64,000 bases of DNA from Macrobrachium rosenbergii (Eukaryota; Arthropoda; Malacostraca; Decapoda; Palaemonidae), in NCBI RefSeq assembly GCF_040412425.1, contig NC_089744.1, forward strand, positions 26,956,001 through 27,020,000. Direction: 5' to 3'. The notes under the pieces were generated by a model. It was not told the DNA's origin and did no database searches. It was given only the letters and a program-made list of their open reading frames with translations. Shown in pieces: positions 1-17,425 of this stretch. Within the stretch, counting starts at the first letter, position 1. Each line of letters opens with the position of its first letter. The position numbers and the translations under genes are program-made.

Positions 1-1468
1 TTGCTAATGAAAAATAGAGAAAGTTATTTGTAAAAAAGGAACAGGGAACTGAAAAGGAAATGTGAACCCTCTAATGATGTAGTCAGTTACAGTTAATAAC
101 ATAACGCCTTTCAGGTTATAGACCCGCCAAAATTTTGGAATGTTTTTGAAAGAATGATAGGTCTAAAGAAAATATTGTGAAAATCATCAAAATCATTGTA
201 AAAACATTAAGTGGTGTAATACGTTAAGTCACAACTATAGAGAACATTATTTCTTTCTATTTCTAGGTTTCAGTGACTGATAATGAAAGCAGTGAACACG
301 CAGTCTTTGTTGCAAAAACTGAATGCATAGTATAACTTAATTTTCGGTAATTACGGTTCACCCATAGCTAATAGAAGCACAGACCTTCCCAGGACAAGGG
401 AAATGCAATAGCTGCCTTCGGCGTTTCTGCCTTAGGAATCCTGAAGGGCAAAGTGGAATCAGTGGTTATTTTCCAGAGTACATTAAAATCAGCGATTATT
501 TTCTCTCCGTCACTGGGGACCTTCGTAGTAAGGAAGAATATATCGAACAAGGATCAAAATTAGGGATATGGCAATAAACGGGTTAATTTCCTGTGTTCCA
601 CAGTTGCATGATTGCGCGGTATTCCCAGCTTCAAGGGGTAGTTGCATTGACTGGTGCAACGGACACATTAAGACCTTCTCTTTTGACTGCTGTTTCTTCT
701 CGTTTTGTCCCTTTTTTAAATCTCTTTCTTTTTATCTGTTTTCTTTCGATTGCGCGAACTCTTTATCGTTCCAGTTTTAAGTTCGCAAATCCTTTTACTG
801 ATTTCAGGTTGTAAAATCTTTAGCTTTGATGTATTTTATTCGCTGTTTTAATTTGTCAACTTTTCTGTGGAGGCAAACAGCTGTTTTTTTAAATCACTGA
901 TAAATTTATTTTGGTTGAAGAGATACTTAATTTATTAATTGTAATTGATGAGAATTATGAGGTTTCTGGGTAAACTGCAACATAATTTTACTGGACTAAA
1001 ATGGGCTTCAGTCATCCCAGGGTAGAAATTTATATTCACCTTTATTTCAATTGGTACATCACAGAGAATTTTGTTAAATTATAAAAGATGAAAATTATTG
1101 TCTAATTACCCAGACTGGTAATGTACATTTCTTAAAAATGAGACGGAATTAAAGCCAACTGGTCATAAGAATGAAAAACAGATTACATGAACTTTGACAG
1201 AATTATATAAAAAAAAAATAGTACCTACTCTTCATTTTATATTTATGAAACAGAATATTTGTAGACTATGAGAAAGTCACGTAAAGTAAAATATTAACTT
1301 ACAATGACGTATGTTTTCCCATCACCACTTTATCCGGTTCAGTTCAGACTAATGAGTCCAGGGAACGTTCCGGGGCTGATGTCTTTACAATAAACCAATT
1401 ATATCCTTCTGGCTTGAACTCACCATGGTGATTTGCAAAAAAGAAAAAATTTAAAGCTGAATGGTGGC

Positions 1469-1470
<2 letters not shown>
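1..1470. other. AT-rich DNA, no gene seen
   Basis: I see no gene here. The open frames are short, lack recognisable motifs and start at non-ATG codons in several cases. Composition is AT-rich with homopolymer A and T runs, as in the rest of the window. It could be intergenic or intronic; nothing in the sequence separates the two. Confidence 0.5.

Positions 1471-1508
<38 letters not shown>
1471..1508. repeat. (GA)19 microsatellite
   Basis: Perfect GA dinucleotide run on the plus strand. It lies about 150 bp upstream of a (CT)29 run, so the two tracts are complementary to each other. Confidence 0.97.
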
Positions 1509-1510
<2 letters not shown>

Positions 1511-1655
1511 CTTGTGGGATAGTAATTGAATGACTAATGAAGACTAATTAATGACGTGTGTAGAAAATACACAAGTAATGAAAGCATAATTATAAATAAT
1601 TTTTACTGGGGACTAATACAACAGCAGACGTTTTATTTGTTCCTGATACGCTCGT

Positions 1656-1660
<5 letters not shown>

Positions 1661-1718
<58 letters not shown>
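1661..1718. repeat. (CT)29 microsatellite
   Basis: Perfect CT dinucleotide run, the complement of the nearby upstream GA tract. Confidence 0.97.
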
Positions 1719-1723
<5 letters not shown>

Positions 1724-3510
1724 TAAAGGTGTGCCTTTCATTTGCATTTCCCTTCCTAATTAATTTACATTCTTTCCGGGTCGCATTACGAATCTCATCA
1801 ACCTTATATGAAATGAGAAAATGCTTTTTTTTTTACACGTGAGAGGTCTTTCTTAAGCACATTTTTGAGAAGAGTCGGTTACTCTTAAATGGTCATTGAG
1901 ATTTTAAACAATGCACATTGCTTGGGTACAGAAAATCTAGATAGGATTTTTATTTATTTTATTAATTAATTTACTTATTTTTCACTTATCAGGATAATTT
2001 CTTCTAAGTCCACCATACTCTGGCGCTTGGGTTTTACAAAGAAATGTTTCTCAGATCAGCGGATTTACGTAGATCTGCCTCAGGTGCAAAGGATACATCA
2101 AGTCTTCATTTCGATAACTAATGTCCAATTCCCATCCTTCCAGTGGTTTCTGAGCTCCTTAAAAGTTGATTTTCATACGCTTGTGTGTAAGTACCACGAC
2201 TCTAGAAGCGTGGCTGTAATAGGCTTAATTACTCGAATCCAAAAAAGTCTTGGTACTGACTCCAGTCCAGCCTCGTTTGAAGTGATTCTAGTGCTGCTGT
2301 TTTTGCCTCTACTATCCCTTAGGGCTTAGGTCCTTAGAAATCAGGTTCTGAAATTTGGTCATCACAGTCACTGTATATTTCCAGTGACATGCAGCAAAGT
2401 AGTGATTGATTTTTTTAGCGAGACTACAATTATCATGTCTGGTATTCCCTGCGTGGAGTGTGGTATTCCCAAGTGGTAAATATTGACCTTGAAGATAATG
2501 ACGTTCACTTTTCTTCCCATGCAATTTTGTCACAGAAATTCGCGTGCCCAATTGTGAGTTGAAGCTATGGGAATCCTGAAAAAAAAATGGTGATACAACT
2601 TAGTCAGTGGATTTCGAGACTTTGTTGATAAGTAAGTCTCGTATTATCATTTTTAACGATGCATTGTTCATTGGCAACACTATGCCTACATGTATTAAAC
2701 TTTGGACACTCATTTTTCGCTGCACTTGAAATATATCATGAGATATGAGATGTTACCATCTTGCATCCTTCATATCATATAATGAAGTCCAAAGATAATA
2801 ACTGAATTGTTCTAAGCATAGTATTATTCTTGTTGCGTCACTAGGAGAGAGGTTAGGGAAAAGAAAGAAAGTGAAATCGCGAGGAGGAGGAATGAATGAG
2901 ACAAACACAGCTTTATTGTATACACATGAGATATACAAATGTCACGTGACTCTCATCACTGATTGGTTTGGCAGAGAGCATGCGGTTGACGAATGCCAAT
3001 CTGGGACTGAAAAACTGAAAGTTTCAACTTCCTTTTCTTTCTTATCATTCACTCGTTGACATTCTGATTTATACCAAATGATTTCCCGTGAAGACTTTAC
3101 TTGCGAGAGAAAATTTCTGTCTGGTAAAGGACGTAGAAAATAATATTCCAAAGTATAGGTACATTACTAACATTAAGCGTTTCTTTGGCAGTAATTTATA
3201 GAGCGTATATTTGCATTATTGCCGCCATTAGAACAATGACCCGAATTAAAGCCATATTAACGTTGATTAATAACTTCAATCTAAAGTATTCGTACAGCTA
3301 ATAGTTTGGCGTTGTGGTAATGAGGAATACAGGAAAATTTTGAAATAATTACTTTAATAATCACTTTAAAGTTTGAAAACTCAAACTTTTAGTACAAGAG
3401 TTGATGATTACTTGTAATGAAGCAATTAAGGGAAAGCGTAATGATTAAGCTAATAAAAAGGGCTGCTTCGATAGCAAGGAAAATTGTGTTATGTTTACCT
3501 AGTGGTCGGT
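1719..3510. other. AT-rich DNA, no gene seen
   Basis: I see nothing recognisable. The longest plus-strand open frame (2027-2329, 100 codons, non-ATG start) shows no known motif and overlaps a comparable frame on the other strand. That is typical of chance open frames in such DNA. A small hairpin with an 8-bp stem (AAAGTTTG / CAAACTTT) lies just upstream, near 3367-3388 in this stretch. Confidence 0.5.
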
Positions 3511-3558
3511 TGTATGTGGTTTCATCATAAGTGGTTTCTTTATATGTGGTTTCAACAA
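3511..3558. repeat. three imperfect 15-bp units
   Basis: Three successive copies of a unit close to TATGTGGTTTCATCA, differing at a few positions. This is a small tandem duplication just upstream of the GTGGCC-rich minisatellite. Confidence 0.6.
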
Positions 3559-3613
3559 ACAAATAACAACCTTTGTTGCAGGCATCCTGTAGAATAAAAA
3601 AAAAAGTCTTTTA

Positions 3614-3836
3614 ATGGCAAGCATATCAAGGCCTTTAGTGGCCAGCAAAGCAAAGGCATCAGTGGCCACCTATGAACAAAGACCCTCAGTGGCCACTAAA
3701 ACGAAGGCCTTCAGTGGCGACCATACCAGAGGCTCGTTGTTGCCAAGAAAAACAAAGACCACAATGACCACTAAAACAGATCACAGTAGCTACCTAAACA
3801 AGGTTTTAAGTGGCCAGCAAATGAAATAGTGGCTCT
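3614..3836 (+). repeat. decayed 24-27-bp GTGGCCA minisatellite
   Basis: The core AGTGGCCA recurs at 24-27-bp spacing, separated by blocks resembling AARRCAAAGGCMTC; the last copies are strongly diverged. An open frame of 71 codons runs through it because several units are multiples of three, which gives repeating (S/P)VATK-like peptides. I read the open frame as a consequence of the repeat and not as a gene: unit length varies, and there is no recognisable domain or splice context. Confidence 0.6.
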
Positions 3837-4082
3837 ACCATACTCATTTTTTTTTACTGTTTTTCTCCTGTGCTTTGATTTTAATGTCCCCCAGACGTTC
3901 AGTCGGACAAGTGGCTCTATTCTGCGTGATCCTAAGCAAAAATGTTTCCGGAACATTTAGGAAACGACTATTGTTTAGCAAATAAACTGCCGGGAAATTC
4001 GATTACTCATATAATTGAAACTTTTTGTTGGAATAATTTACATTATATATGGATGTCAGTATATATATACATATATATGCGA

Positions 4083-4410
4083 GCAGCTACAAAATAATGT
4101 CCTTTAATATCCATTTCGCTCTACCTCGGAAAATATATTTTCATATATGTTATCCGAAGAGGAATTTTATTGTTGATAATAAGTTCGTCGTCTCGTGGGC
4201 TCGAACCACGGAAGACATGAACTCAGGGCTACAGTGACGCCTTAAACCACACGGCCATCAGGGGGGTTATAAGTTAATACCGACTCCCAACTACAAATCG
4301 CTGTCAAACTCAGGTATTTGTAATTAGAATCGATATCAACCCACCTCGACCACAGCAGTGTAGTGCGTTTCGCACGCAGCCATATTATGAGTGAATTTTA
4401 TCACATCACC
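4083..4410 (-). mobile_element. tRNA-derived SINE, minus-strand copy
   Basis: On the minus strand there is a Pol III-type box A (TGGCCGTGTGG, 4247-4257) and a box B (GGTTCGAGCCC, 4197-4207). About 60 nt separate the start of A from the end of B, close to the spacing in a tRNA with an enlarged D or variable region (Ser/Leu-like appearance). The rest of the unit is unrelated body sequence. The whole stretch is inverted relative to 4497-4826, with scattered mismatches and small indels. tRNA-derived SINEs are non-autonomous retroelements mobilised by LINE reverse transcriptases. No intact acceptor stem is visible, so this is not a functional tRNA gene. Exact ends are uncertain. Confidence 0.6.
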
Positions 4411-4496
4411 TTGATATATGAAAATATATTGTTTCCAAGGTAGATCAAATTGGATATTAAAGGACATTAGTAGCTTAATGCTTGTATATGAATGAC
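4411..4496. repeat. spacer repeated at 4771-4870
   Basis: The spacer between the two SINE arms (with its edges, about 4421-4520) is a diverged direct copy of 4771-4870. Both run from an AAAATATATT motif through GGTAGA...TTAAAGGA and TAGCTTAATGCTTGTA to GATGTGATAAAATTCATTCAT. This suggests the segment is the 3' body/tail of the same element family. Confidence 0.55.
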
Positions 4497-4870
4497 GGTG
4501 ATGTGATAAAATTCATTCATAATATGGCTGCGTGCGACAAACGCACTACACAGCTGATATGGTCGAGGTGGGTTGATATCGATTCTAATTACAAATACCT
4601 GAGTTCGACAGTGATTTGTAGTTGGTAGTCGGTATTAGTTTATACCTCCCTGGATGGCTGTGTGGTTTAAGGTGTCACTGTAGTCCTGAGTTCTTGTCTT
4701 CCGTGGTTCGAGCCCACGAGACGACGAACTAATTATCAACTATAAAATTCCCCTTTGGATAACATATAAGAAAATATATTATTTCCGAGGTAGAGCGAAT
4801 TGAAAATTAAAGGATATTTATAGCTTAATGCTTGTACATGAATCACGGTGATGTGATAAAATTCATTCAT
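4497..4870 (+). mobile_element. tRNA-derived SINE, plus-strand copy
   Basis: Head-to-head partner of the minus-strand copy. Box A (TGGCTGTGTGG, 4655-4665) and box B (GGTTCGAGCCC, 4705-4715) are both present. Box B is identical to that of the other copy, while box A differs at one base. The copy runs straight into a (TA)n block that may have grown from an AT-rich tail. The inverted arrangement could reflect two independent insertions or one inverted duplication; the shared flank (4421-4520 against 4771-4870) favours a rearrangement involving the complete unit. Confidence 0.6.
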
Positions 4871-7356
<2,486 letters not shown>

Positions 7357-7583
7357 AATCCCTTGTAGATATGTTCTTAAGCATGACTTAACACAAAGTA
7401 ATCCAATGGAATCCCTTGTGAATATGTTCTTAAGTATTACTTAACAGAAGGTAATCCCATGGAATCCCTTGTGGATGTGTTCTTAAGTATGACTTAACAG
7501 AAAGTAATCCCATGGAATCCCTTGTGGATGTATTCTTAAGTACGACTTAACAAAAAGTAATCCCATGGAATGCCTTGTGGATA
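7357..7583. repeat. 53-bp tandem repeat, about 4.3 copies
   Basis: Four full units and a partial one, each starting AATCCCTTGTGGAT and ending GTAATCCCATGG. Unit boundaries fall at about 7357, 7410, 7463, 7516 and 7569. The first unit is the most diverged and the middle ones differ at only a few positions, which fits expansion by unequal exchange or slippage. No coding capacity is maintained through it. Confidence 0.88.
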
Positions 7584-8484
7584 TGCTCAGTTGTACGAAG
7601 CTGCTAAGGTCAAAAAAATATTCGGGATAGTTTCCATTCTAACGGGCTTCTGGTTCCCACAGATAAAGTCCTGTACATGTTCGTGCGCGCTTGTGACTGA
7701 GTCAACTCTCTTCCAAACCCAATTTTCCGATGAAAGGCCTCCTGACCTGATCCCAAATATTTGCGTAAGACGATCAAACCATGGGGCTTTTCCCGGCTCC
7801 ATTAGTAACCCCAGCTGCATCATCAAAAATACATGGCGTGGTGAGACTTACATCTACGTATAATTTTGGCCACAATTCTGGCGTCCCAGGTAAAAGATTA
7901 ACAAAGTTCTTGGGGGAAAAAAATCTGCTCTGACAGATCTTTTGAGAGGTAAGTTGTATTCCTATCTCGAAAGGCTATCGAGGAAATTTAAATTGATTCT
8001 TAATTTCCCAAGACACGTAATGATTCCTTATAAAGTTCGAGTTAAACTTCCTAACGCATCTTGGAATTTACAGTTTAAACACGTAAGCACAATTTCATCC
8101 AAGACTCGGCGTTATTCGCTGCTTTAAATCTATACGAAAATTCTCCTTGAGGACGGTTAAATTTCGGATATGATATTTTAGAAAAAAAAAATCAGAAGCA
8201 CACCCGCTGATGGAAGAAAAGACGCGATTTTTTAAAGAAGACGTTTGATAGCCATTAAACCTTGTGACGACCACACCTAATACATAGTGGGAGTTGCGAG
8301 GGTAGATAATCAATGCTACAGAAAGGTCACTGACCCCTTCGTAGATGTTATAGATACATTAACTGTACTCGCTCTTCATAGTAGCTCAGTAAACGTTATT
8401 TCAATTCAGATGGGACGGTAAAAAATACACTGGGATATCATTCACTCTTTTTGTAATACCAGACATAATTGGTCATTTAAACCT

Positions 8485-8486
<2 letters not shown>
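7584..8486. other. unassigned DNA with a less AT-rich patch
   Basis: The 7640-7830 stretch is visibly richer in G+C than its neighbours and is open on both strands: plus 7570-7863, 97 codons; minus 7587-7826, 79 codons. I recognise neither translation. It could be an old exon, a transposon remnant or chance. The rest is ordinary AT-rich sequence. Confidence 0.4.
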
Positions 8487-8686
<200 letters not shown>

Positions 8687-8690
8687 CATC

Positions 8691-8813
8691 TAAGGCCACA
8701 GGACAAATAAAAAGAAAGAAGCACCATGCGCTTTCGAGTAATTTCGAAAATGTGTTGGAAATAACGCGGAAGCGTTTGGTGCTCTTTTCTTTTCATTTGT
8801 CCTGTGGCCTTAG
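8691..8813. repeat. fold-back (inverted repeat) between TA arrays
   Basis: The left arm begins TAAGGCCACAGGACAAAT and is matched by its inverse complement ending at 8813 (ATTTGTCCTGTGGCCTTA). Arms are about 50 bp with a few mismatches and a loop of about 20-25 bp. TA arrays lie on the left (directly) and on the right (from 8930, after a CATA run). No coding content. Confidence 0.85.
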
Positions 8814-8836
8814 CTGAATATAGTGACACTAGCTGT

Positions 8837-11119
<2,283 letters not shown>

Positions 11120-11123
11120 TACA

Positions 11124-11351
11124 CGTTTCATGACGAATTCCAAGTCGCATTTTCAAGGCTATAAATATAATATAATTTATGAGCATGAGTACCAAATTAA
11201 TGCAATGGCAACAGCTCTTTATGTAGTAAAAATATTTAAAACAAAACACCTCATAAAGAGCTGTTGCCATTGGATTAATTTGGTACTCATGTTCGCAAAT
11301 TATATTATATTTTATAGCCTTGAAAAGGCGACTTGGAATTCGTCATGAAAC
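11124..11351. repeat. inner fold-back, about 100-bp arms
   Basis: The left arm (11124-11223) starts CGTTTCATGACGAATTCCAA. The right arm (11252-11351) is its inverse complement, ending TTGGAATTCGTCATGAAACG. The match continues through CAACAGCTCTTTATG / CATAAAGAGCTGTTG at the loop edge. The loop is 28 bp and the arms differ at several positions, so this is not a perfect artefactual palindrome. No protein is encoded. Confidence 0.93.
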
Positions 11352-11457
11352 GTCGGCATTGAAAATAAACTGTAGATGATGAGGATGCCTTTCCCTACTG
11401 CTTCCTTCGTGATGTATACTTGAGCCTCAGCTCCGGCCCTTATATGTGTATATACTG

Positions 11458-11470
<13 letters not shown>

Positions 11471-11515
<45 letters not shown>

Positions 11516-11517
11516 CA

Positions 11518-11588
<71 letters not shown>
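11471..11588. repeat. (AT)n arrays
   Basis: Two TA runs (11471-11508 and 11520-11588) separated by a short GTATATACACCA interruption. They lie between the inner fold-back and the outer right arm. Confidence 0.95.
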
Positions 11589-11594
<6 letters not shown>

Positions 11595-11850
11595 TAAAAG
11601 AAATCATTATAAAGTGCGTCAGGTTGTAGCATTATATTCCCTCATTTCACTTGCAAAGACAATACGAGTGAATACTTTCATGGCAAATGTTTTCCCCATG
11701 AAACAGAGAACCCTTTTGGCAACACTAATCACACTAGAGCGCCCCTGCTCAGGCAACTCAACAAAGACAGCCTGCTCCGTTAAATTTGTTTTATTCTAAA
11801 TAAGTATATTTGCAGATGCCTTTACTTTCTAGCAGTTCTGTCTCCATCAA

Positions 11851-12012
11851 TTCCACATTTCCTTGCTTTCCATTCTCCTCCTGCTCCTATATACATCAAG
11901 TTCGTGCAACTTCTTTCATAGGTGTATGCTCTCCCATTCGTTCTACATGTCCATACCCCTAAAACACTTGTATTCCATCTTTCTTTTATATATTTATTTC
12001 ACTGGTTCTCAA
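11851..12012. repeat. outer right arm of nested fold-back
   Basis: Inverse complement of 10854-10988 with a short extra segment (CTCCTGCTCCTATATACATC) that the left arm lacks. It runs into a TA array at 12016. Confidence 0.85.
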
Positions 12013-12013
12013 C

Positions 12014-12118
<105 letters not shown>

Positions 12119-12189
12119 ATACAGTATGTATGTAGTATATATATTAAACTTTACCACTTACACACTTGTTCTGAGTATTAATACAAATG

Positions 12190-12408
12190 ATAATAGGACC
12201 TCATTTAAACTGGATGGTATCTAGCAGAGATATATTTTCAGGGAAAGTTACAAGTTTTCCAGGGCTAACTGTCCTCATCGTCTGGTAGCCGTAGAATGCA
12301 TTCTACGGCTACCAGACTATTAGGACATTTGGTCCTGGAAAGCTTGTAACTTTCCCCGAATAAATATCTCTGCTAGATACCATCCAGTTTAAATGAAGTC
12401 CCATTATT
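12190..12408. repeat. loopless palindrome, about 109-bp arms
   Basis: The centre is GAATGC|ATTC (12294-12303), with no spacer. Moving outward, both arms share CTGGTAGCCGTAG, CTTGTAACTTTCC, CTCTGCTAGATACCATCCAG and ATTTAAA-like blocks in opposite orientation, with scattered mismatches. TA arrays flank it on both sides. No coding content. Confidence 0.93.
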
Positions 12409-12452
12409 TATTAAATATATGTATATATATAAATATATGTATACGTAAACAT

Positions 12453-14100
<1,648 letters not shown>

Positions 14101-14189
<89 letters not shown>
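14101..14189. repeat. (AT)44 microsatellite
   Basis: Perfect AT run. Confidence 0.96.
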
Positions 14190-14190
<1 letters not shown>

Positions 14191-14329
14191 CTCGAGGCCA
14201 TGGAAAGAGGCAGTTACTAGAGGGACACCATTGAAGCGGGTGTGGCGTGCGAAGAAAGTAGTGGTTTGTCAGCGCTGAATCTCGCTTTATTGATCAGCTG
14301 ACTAGCTGTGGGGCATGGCTTGGCATGTT

Positions 14330-14331
<2 letters not shown>

Positions 14332-14386
<55 letters not shown>
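14332..14386. repeat. (CT)27 microsatellite
   Basis: Perfect CT run. The Ser-Leu open frame across it is a repeat translation. Confidence 0.96.
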
Positions 14387-14389
<3 letters not shown>

Positions 14390-15303
14390 GAAACAACTAA
14401 TAATAGACACTCTACATCTGAGTTACTGATTGTCAGCCTTGTATTTTATGTTCTTAGTTTTTGTTACTGGTATTTTATAATTTCTATTTTGATATTAATT
14501 AATATTTAACTGTGGTTAGAAGCTGACACTGAAAGTTTCACGCTGTTAACGATCACCATAATGGGCGCCTGAGTATGACACGTATAAGCGATGAACTTGA
14601 AATGGCTCTTGAAACAGAATGGTTTACTTTGTTGGTAACATTTTGGTAACCGATCCCTCATCAAAAAGAATAATACTCTCTATTTTCAGGTGTGTATGAA
14701 AGACCTAACAAATTTGAATATTGTCCGCTATTTGAGCGATGCCCAGGTGAATTGAATTAAGCATTCAGACTTGAATAAAATAATATTGAATATTTATACA
14801 GTATTTCAGTATTCTCCACATTTGGATTTCATTAATGCATATCATAAAATATATAGAACAATAAGCACTAACAGAAGCAAGCAAAATTTAACAGGAAAAA
14901 ACACGCTTACTTTGGAGACAATTTTGCCCATAAACTTGATATTTCCATTTTTATACCCAGCATTGGTTGCAGTATCCATTGTAGGTGTAATGTAATGCTA
15001 CAAAAATTGTAAACTTATGACCACGATGATTACATAACATGCATAACTCTTCAAATCAATACCTTCCTGACGCTTGAAATTCAAGAACCAAACAAAGATG
15101 GTAACGTCATCGGTTGTGAAAGATGAAATAGAAACTTGGAATCCAGATCATGGAATGGGAATAAGAAACAGAAGTTACCTCGCCTGTATGTAAATCATAA
15201 TCGTTCCTCATGGATATCATTGTTACGTAGCATATTCCTTACTCATCCACGTTTCTTATAAACATGTATAGGAAAAGAAACTGATAATTGGTAATTATCG
15301 ATT
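14387..15303. other. AT-rich DNA, no gene seen
   Basis: Nothing recognisable. One open frame (14771-14995, 74 codons) has no known motif. Confidence 0.5.
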
Positions 15304-15502
15304 TGGAGAAACAGATCCAATGTTATGTATGGGTACAAATATATTTAAAAGTAAATCTAAACAGAGAGCTTTCGGGAATCTGTTCGATTCCCCTTTACAG
15401 ACTGTTGAAAAGGGAAATCGAACAGATTCCCGAAAGCTCTCTGTTTAGTTGTATTTTTAAATATATTTGTACCCATATATAACAGTGGATTTGTTTCTCC
15501 AT
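15304..15502. repeat. fold-back, about 92-bp arms
   Basis: The left arm (15304-15395) starts TGGAGAAACAGATCCA. The right arm (15410-15502) is its inverse complement, ending TGGATTTGTTTCTCCA. The cores share GGGTACAAATATATTTAAAA and AACAGAGAGCTTTCGGGAAT in opposite orientation. The loop is about 14 bp and mismatches are few. Unlike most others here, no TA array touches it; the nearest starts 350 bp downstream. Confidence 0.93.
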
Positions 15503-15845
15503 TTCAAGACACATGCTACTATGAGCATTTTTTAATTACCGATTTACTCGGAAGTAGAGCTAAAGTGGTTGGATTGAAATTTAATAAAGAATGGTTTACT
15601 GCCTTCGTCTTTCATACTTCTGCTTCGGTTTTGCTGCTGCTAGAGGAACTTGTTTTGGCTCCAAGCAATATTTCTTGCTTAAAGCAGCCCGTATCTTTGC
15701 ATTATCTAAGCGTTTTCGTGCTATTATCGAAATGTACGGGTGTTGCTCCCACGAAGTGCAAATCTTTGTAACTTCCCTGCTCTCTGTGAAACTAATTCAA
15801 TGTGAAATGGATCATAGATCACGGAGAACGTAAGAAGAGAAAATT

Positions 15846-16080
<235 letters not shown>

Positions 16081-16089
16081 TATATATGA

Positions 16090-16234
16090 AGACAAAATCC
16101 ACGAAAGAAAGAGAAACAGTGGAGTGCTGCAAGGCCTTTCGGCTTATAGTCCTTTACTTAGCTAAGTAAAGGACTATAAGCCGAATGGCCTTGCAGCACT
16201 CCATCGTTTCTCTTTCCTTCGTGGACTTTGTCTT
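16090..16234. repeat. loopless palindrome, about 72-bp arms
   Basis: The centre is TTACTTAG|CTAAGTAA at 16161/16162 with no spacer. By eye the arms differ at about five of 72 positions. The outermost bases are AAGACAAA..., and TA/TG arrays lie close on both sides. No coding content. Confidence 0.94.
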
Positions 16235-16280
16235 TATTTATATATTCATCGTGTTCCATATTTTCGTGATTCAGTTATAC

Positions 16281-16284
<4 letters not shown>

Positions 16285-16349
<65 letters not shown>

Positions 16350-16470
16350 ATTTATTATATAATGTATGTATATGTATATGCATTATATATTTATATATAA
16401 TGTATATATACTATATATATGTATGTATACATATATGTATATATATATGTGTGTGTGTGTGTGTACGTGC
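16285..16470. repeat. (AT)31 and degenerate TA/GT tract
   Basis: AT run at 16285-16346 followed by interrupted TATATG and a short GT run (16449-16464). It forms the right border of the palindrome. Confidence 0.92.
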
Positions 16471-16864
16471 GTGCGTCTTTGCATGTACAAGTGTGAGTGT
16501 GGATGCAGAGAATTTTTTCGTAGACAGAGTCAAAAAGTACCCAAGAACTTAATGATATAAATAAACATAACAAGATAAATGCTTGAATAGAGAAAATAAC
16601 AAATTAATGAGTAACTGGAGATATTTTGATATGCAGAAAGAACTGAGTATATAAACGAGTAAAAGTTTCTTACATTTCTACTTGTTTTTATGTTTTATAA
16701 TATTTTTGTTTTCATATTGCTCAGCAAGAATATCCGATGCTCATGTTCAGTCTTCTGAAGGATTTATTTCTCAAGAGAGCGCAATGAAGCGTTTGCAAAA
16801 GACCTCTTTTTATTCGGTGCATAAAAGGGATAAATTCCTCGCTATGCATAGATGGAAGGCTCAC
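16471..16864. other. no gene seen
   Basis: AT-rich. The 64-codon frame at 16682-16876 has no recognisable motif and ends inside the dispersed repeat. Confidence 0.45.
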
Positions 16865-17166
16865 CGCAGGGGTTAGTGCTGCCAGTGAACTTCACGTGAA
16901 GCACTGTAAGCATTACTTAAGGGTCTTTGCAGCGACCCTTCGGCCCCTAGCTGCAACCTCTTTCATTCCTCTTACTGTACCTCCGTTCATATTCTTCTTC
17001 CATCTGACTTTCCACCCTCTCTAACAGTTGTTTCATCGTGCAACTGTGAGGTTTTCCTCCTGTTACTCCTTTCAAACCTTCTTACTTTCAATTTCCCTTT
17101 CAGCGCTGAATGACCTCCTAGATCCCAGCGCTTGGCCTTTGGCCTAAATTCCATATTCTGTTCCAT
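16865..17166 (+). repeat. dispersed 300-bp repeat, copy 1
   Basis: Same family as 22553-22855 and 54866-55036. Shared landmarks in order are AGTGC...CAGTG...GCACTGTA, TTTGCAGCG, TTCGGCCCCTAG, TTTCATTCCT, CTGTACCTCC, GTGCAACTG, GAGGTTTTCCTCCTGTTAC, GCTGAATGACCTC and CCCAGCGCTTGGCCTTTGGC. No Pol III boxes or open frame are evident. I associate this sequence with decapod genomes, from recall only. The mode of dispersal is unknown to me. Confidence 0.85.
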
Positions 17167-17394
17167 AGATGGAAGGCCGGTCGTATTACAGTTACATTTC
17201 AGAATAAATATCTGAGGTTATTTATGCCTGAAAATGTATGGAACGTTCCGTAAAGAAACTAATACTAAAATGACATCAGTTAAATTAAGTACGGTTCGTG
17301 TAATCATCCGATACATGAATATGGATATTAAGTGTTCTCACTAACTGGAAGAAGAACTCAAAAAAAAAAAAAAAATCTGTCTTCTTTCTTTGTG

Positions 17395-17425
17395 AATCTT
17401 GAATTTGGAGACCGAATTCAAGATT
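17395..17425. repeat. hairpin, 11-bp stem
   Basis: AATCTTGAATT and AATTCAAGATT form a perfect stem around a loop of about 9 bp. There is no T-run terminator context of a kind relevant here, so function is unknown. Confidence 0.6.

Noticed and set aside
3614..3829. Repeating-peptide frame over the GTGGCC minisatellite
   Set aside because: Unit lengths vary between 24 and 27 bp and the frame is open only because some units are multiples of three. There is no signal peptide, domain or splice evidence.
16090..16234. Palindromes as sequencing or assembly fold-back artefacts
   Set aside because: Arms differ by several substitutions in every case examined by eye; an artefactual read-through of the opposite strand would give near-identical arms.
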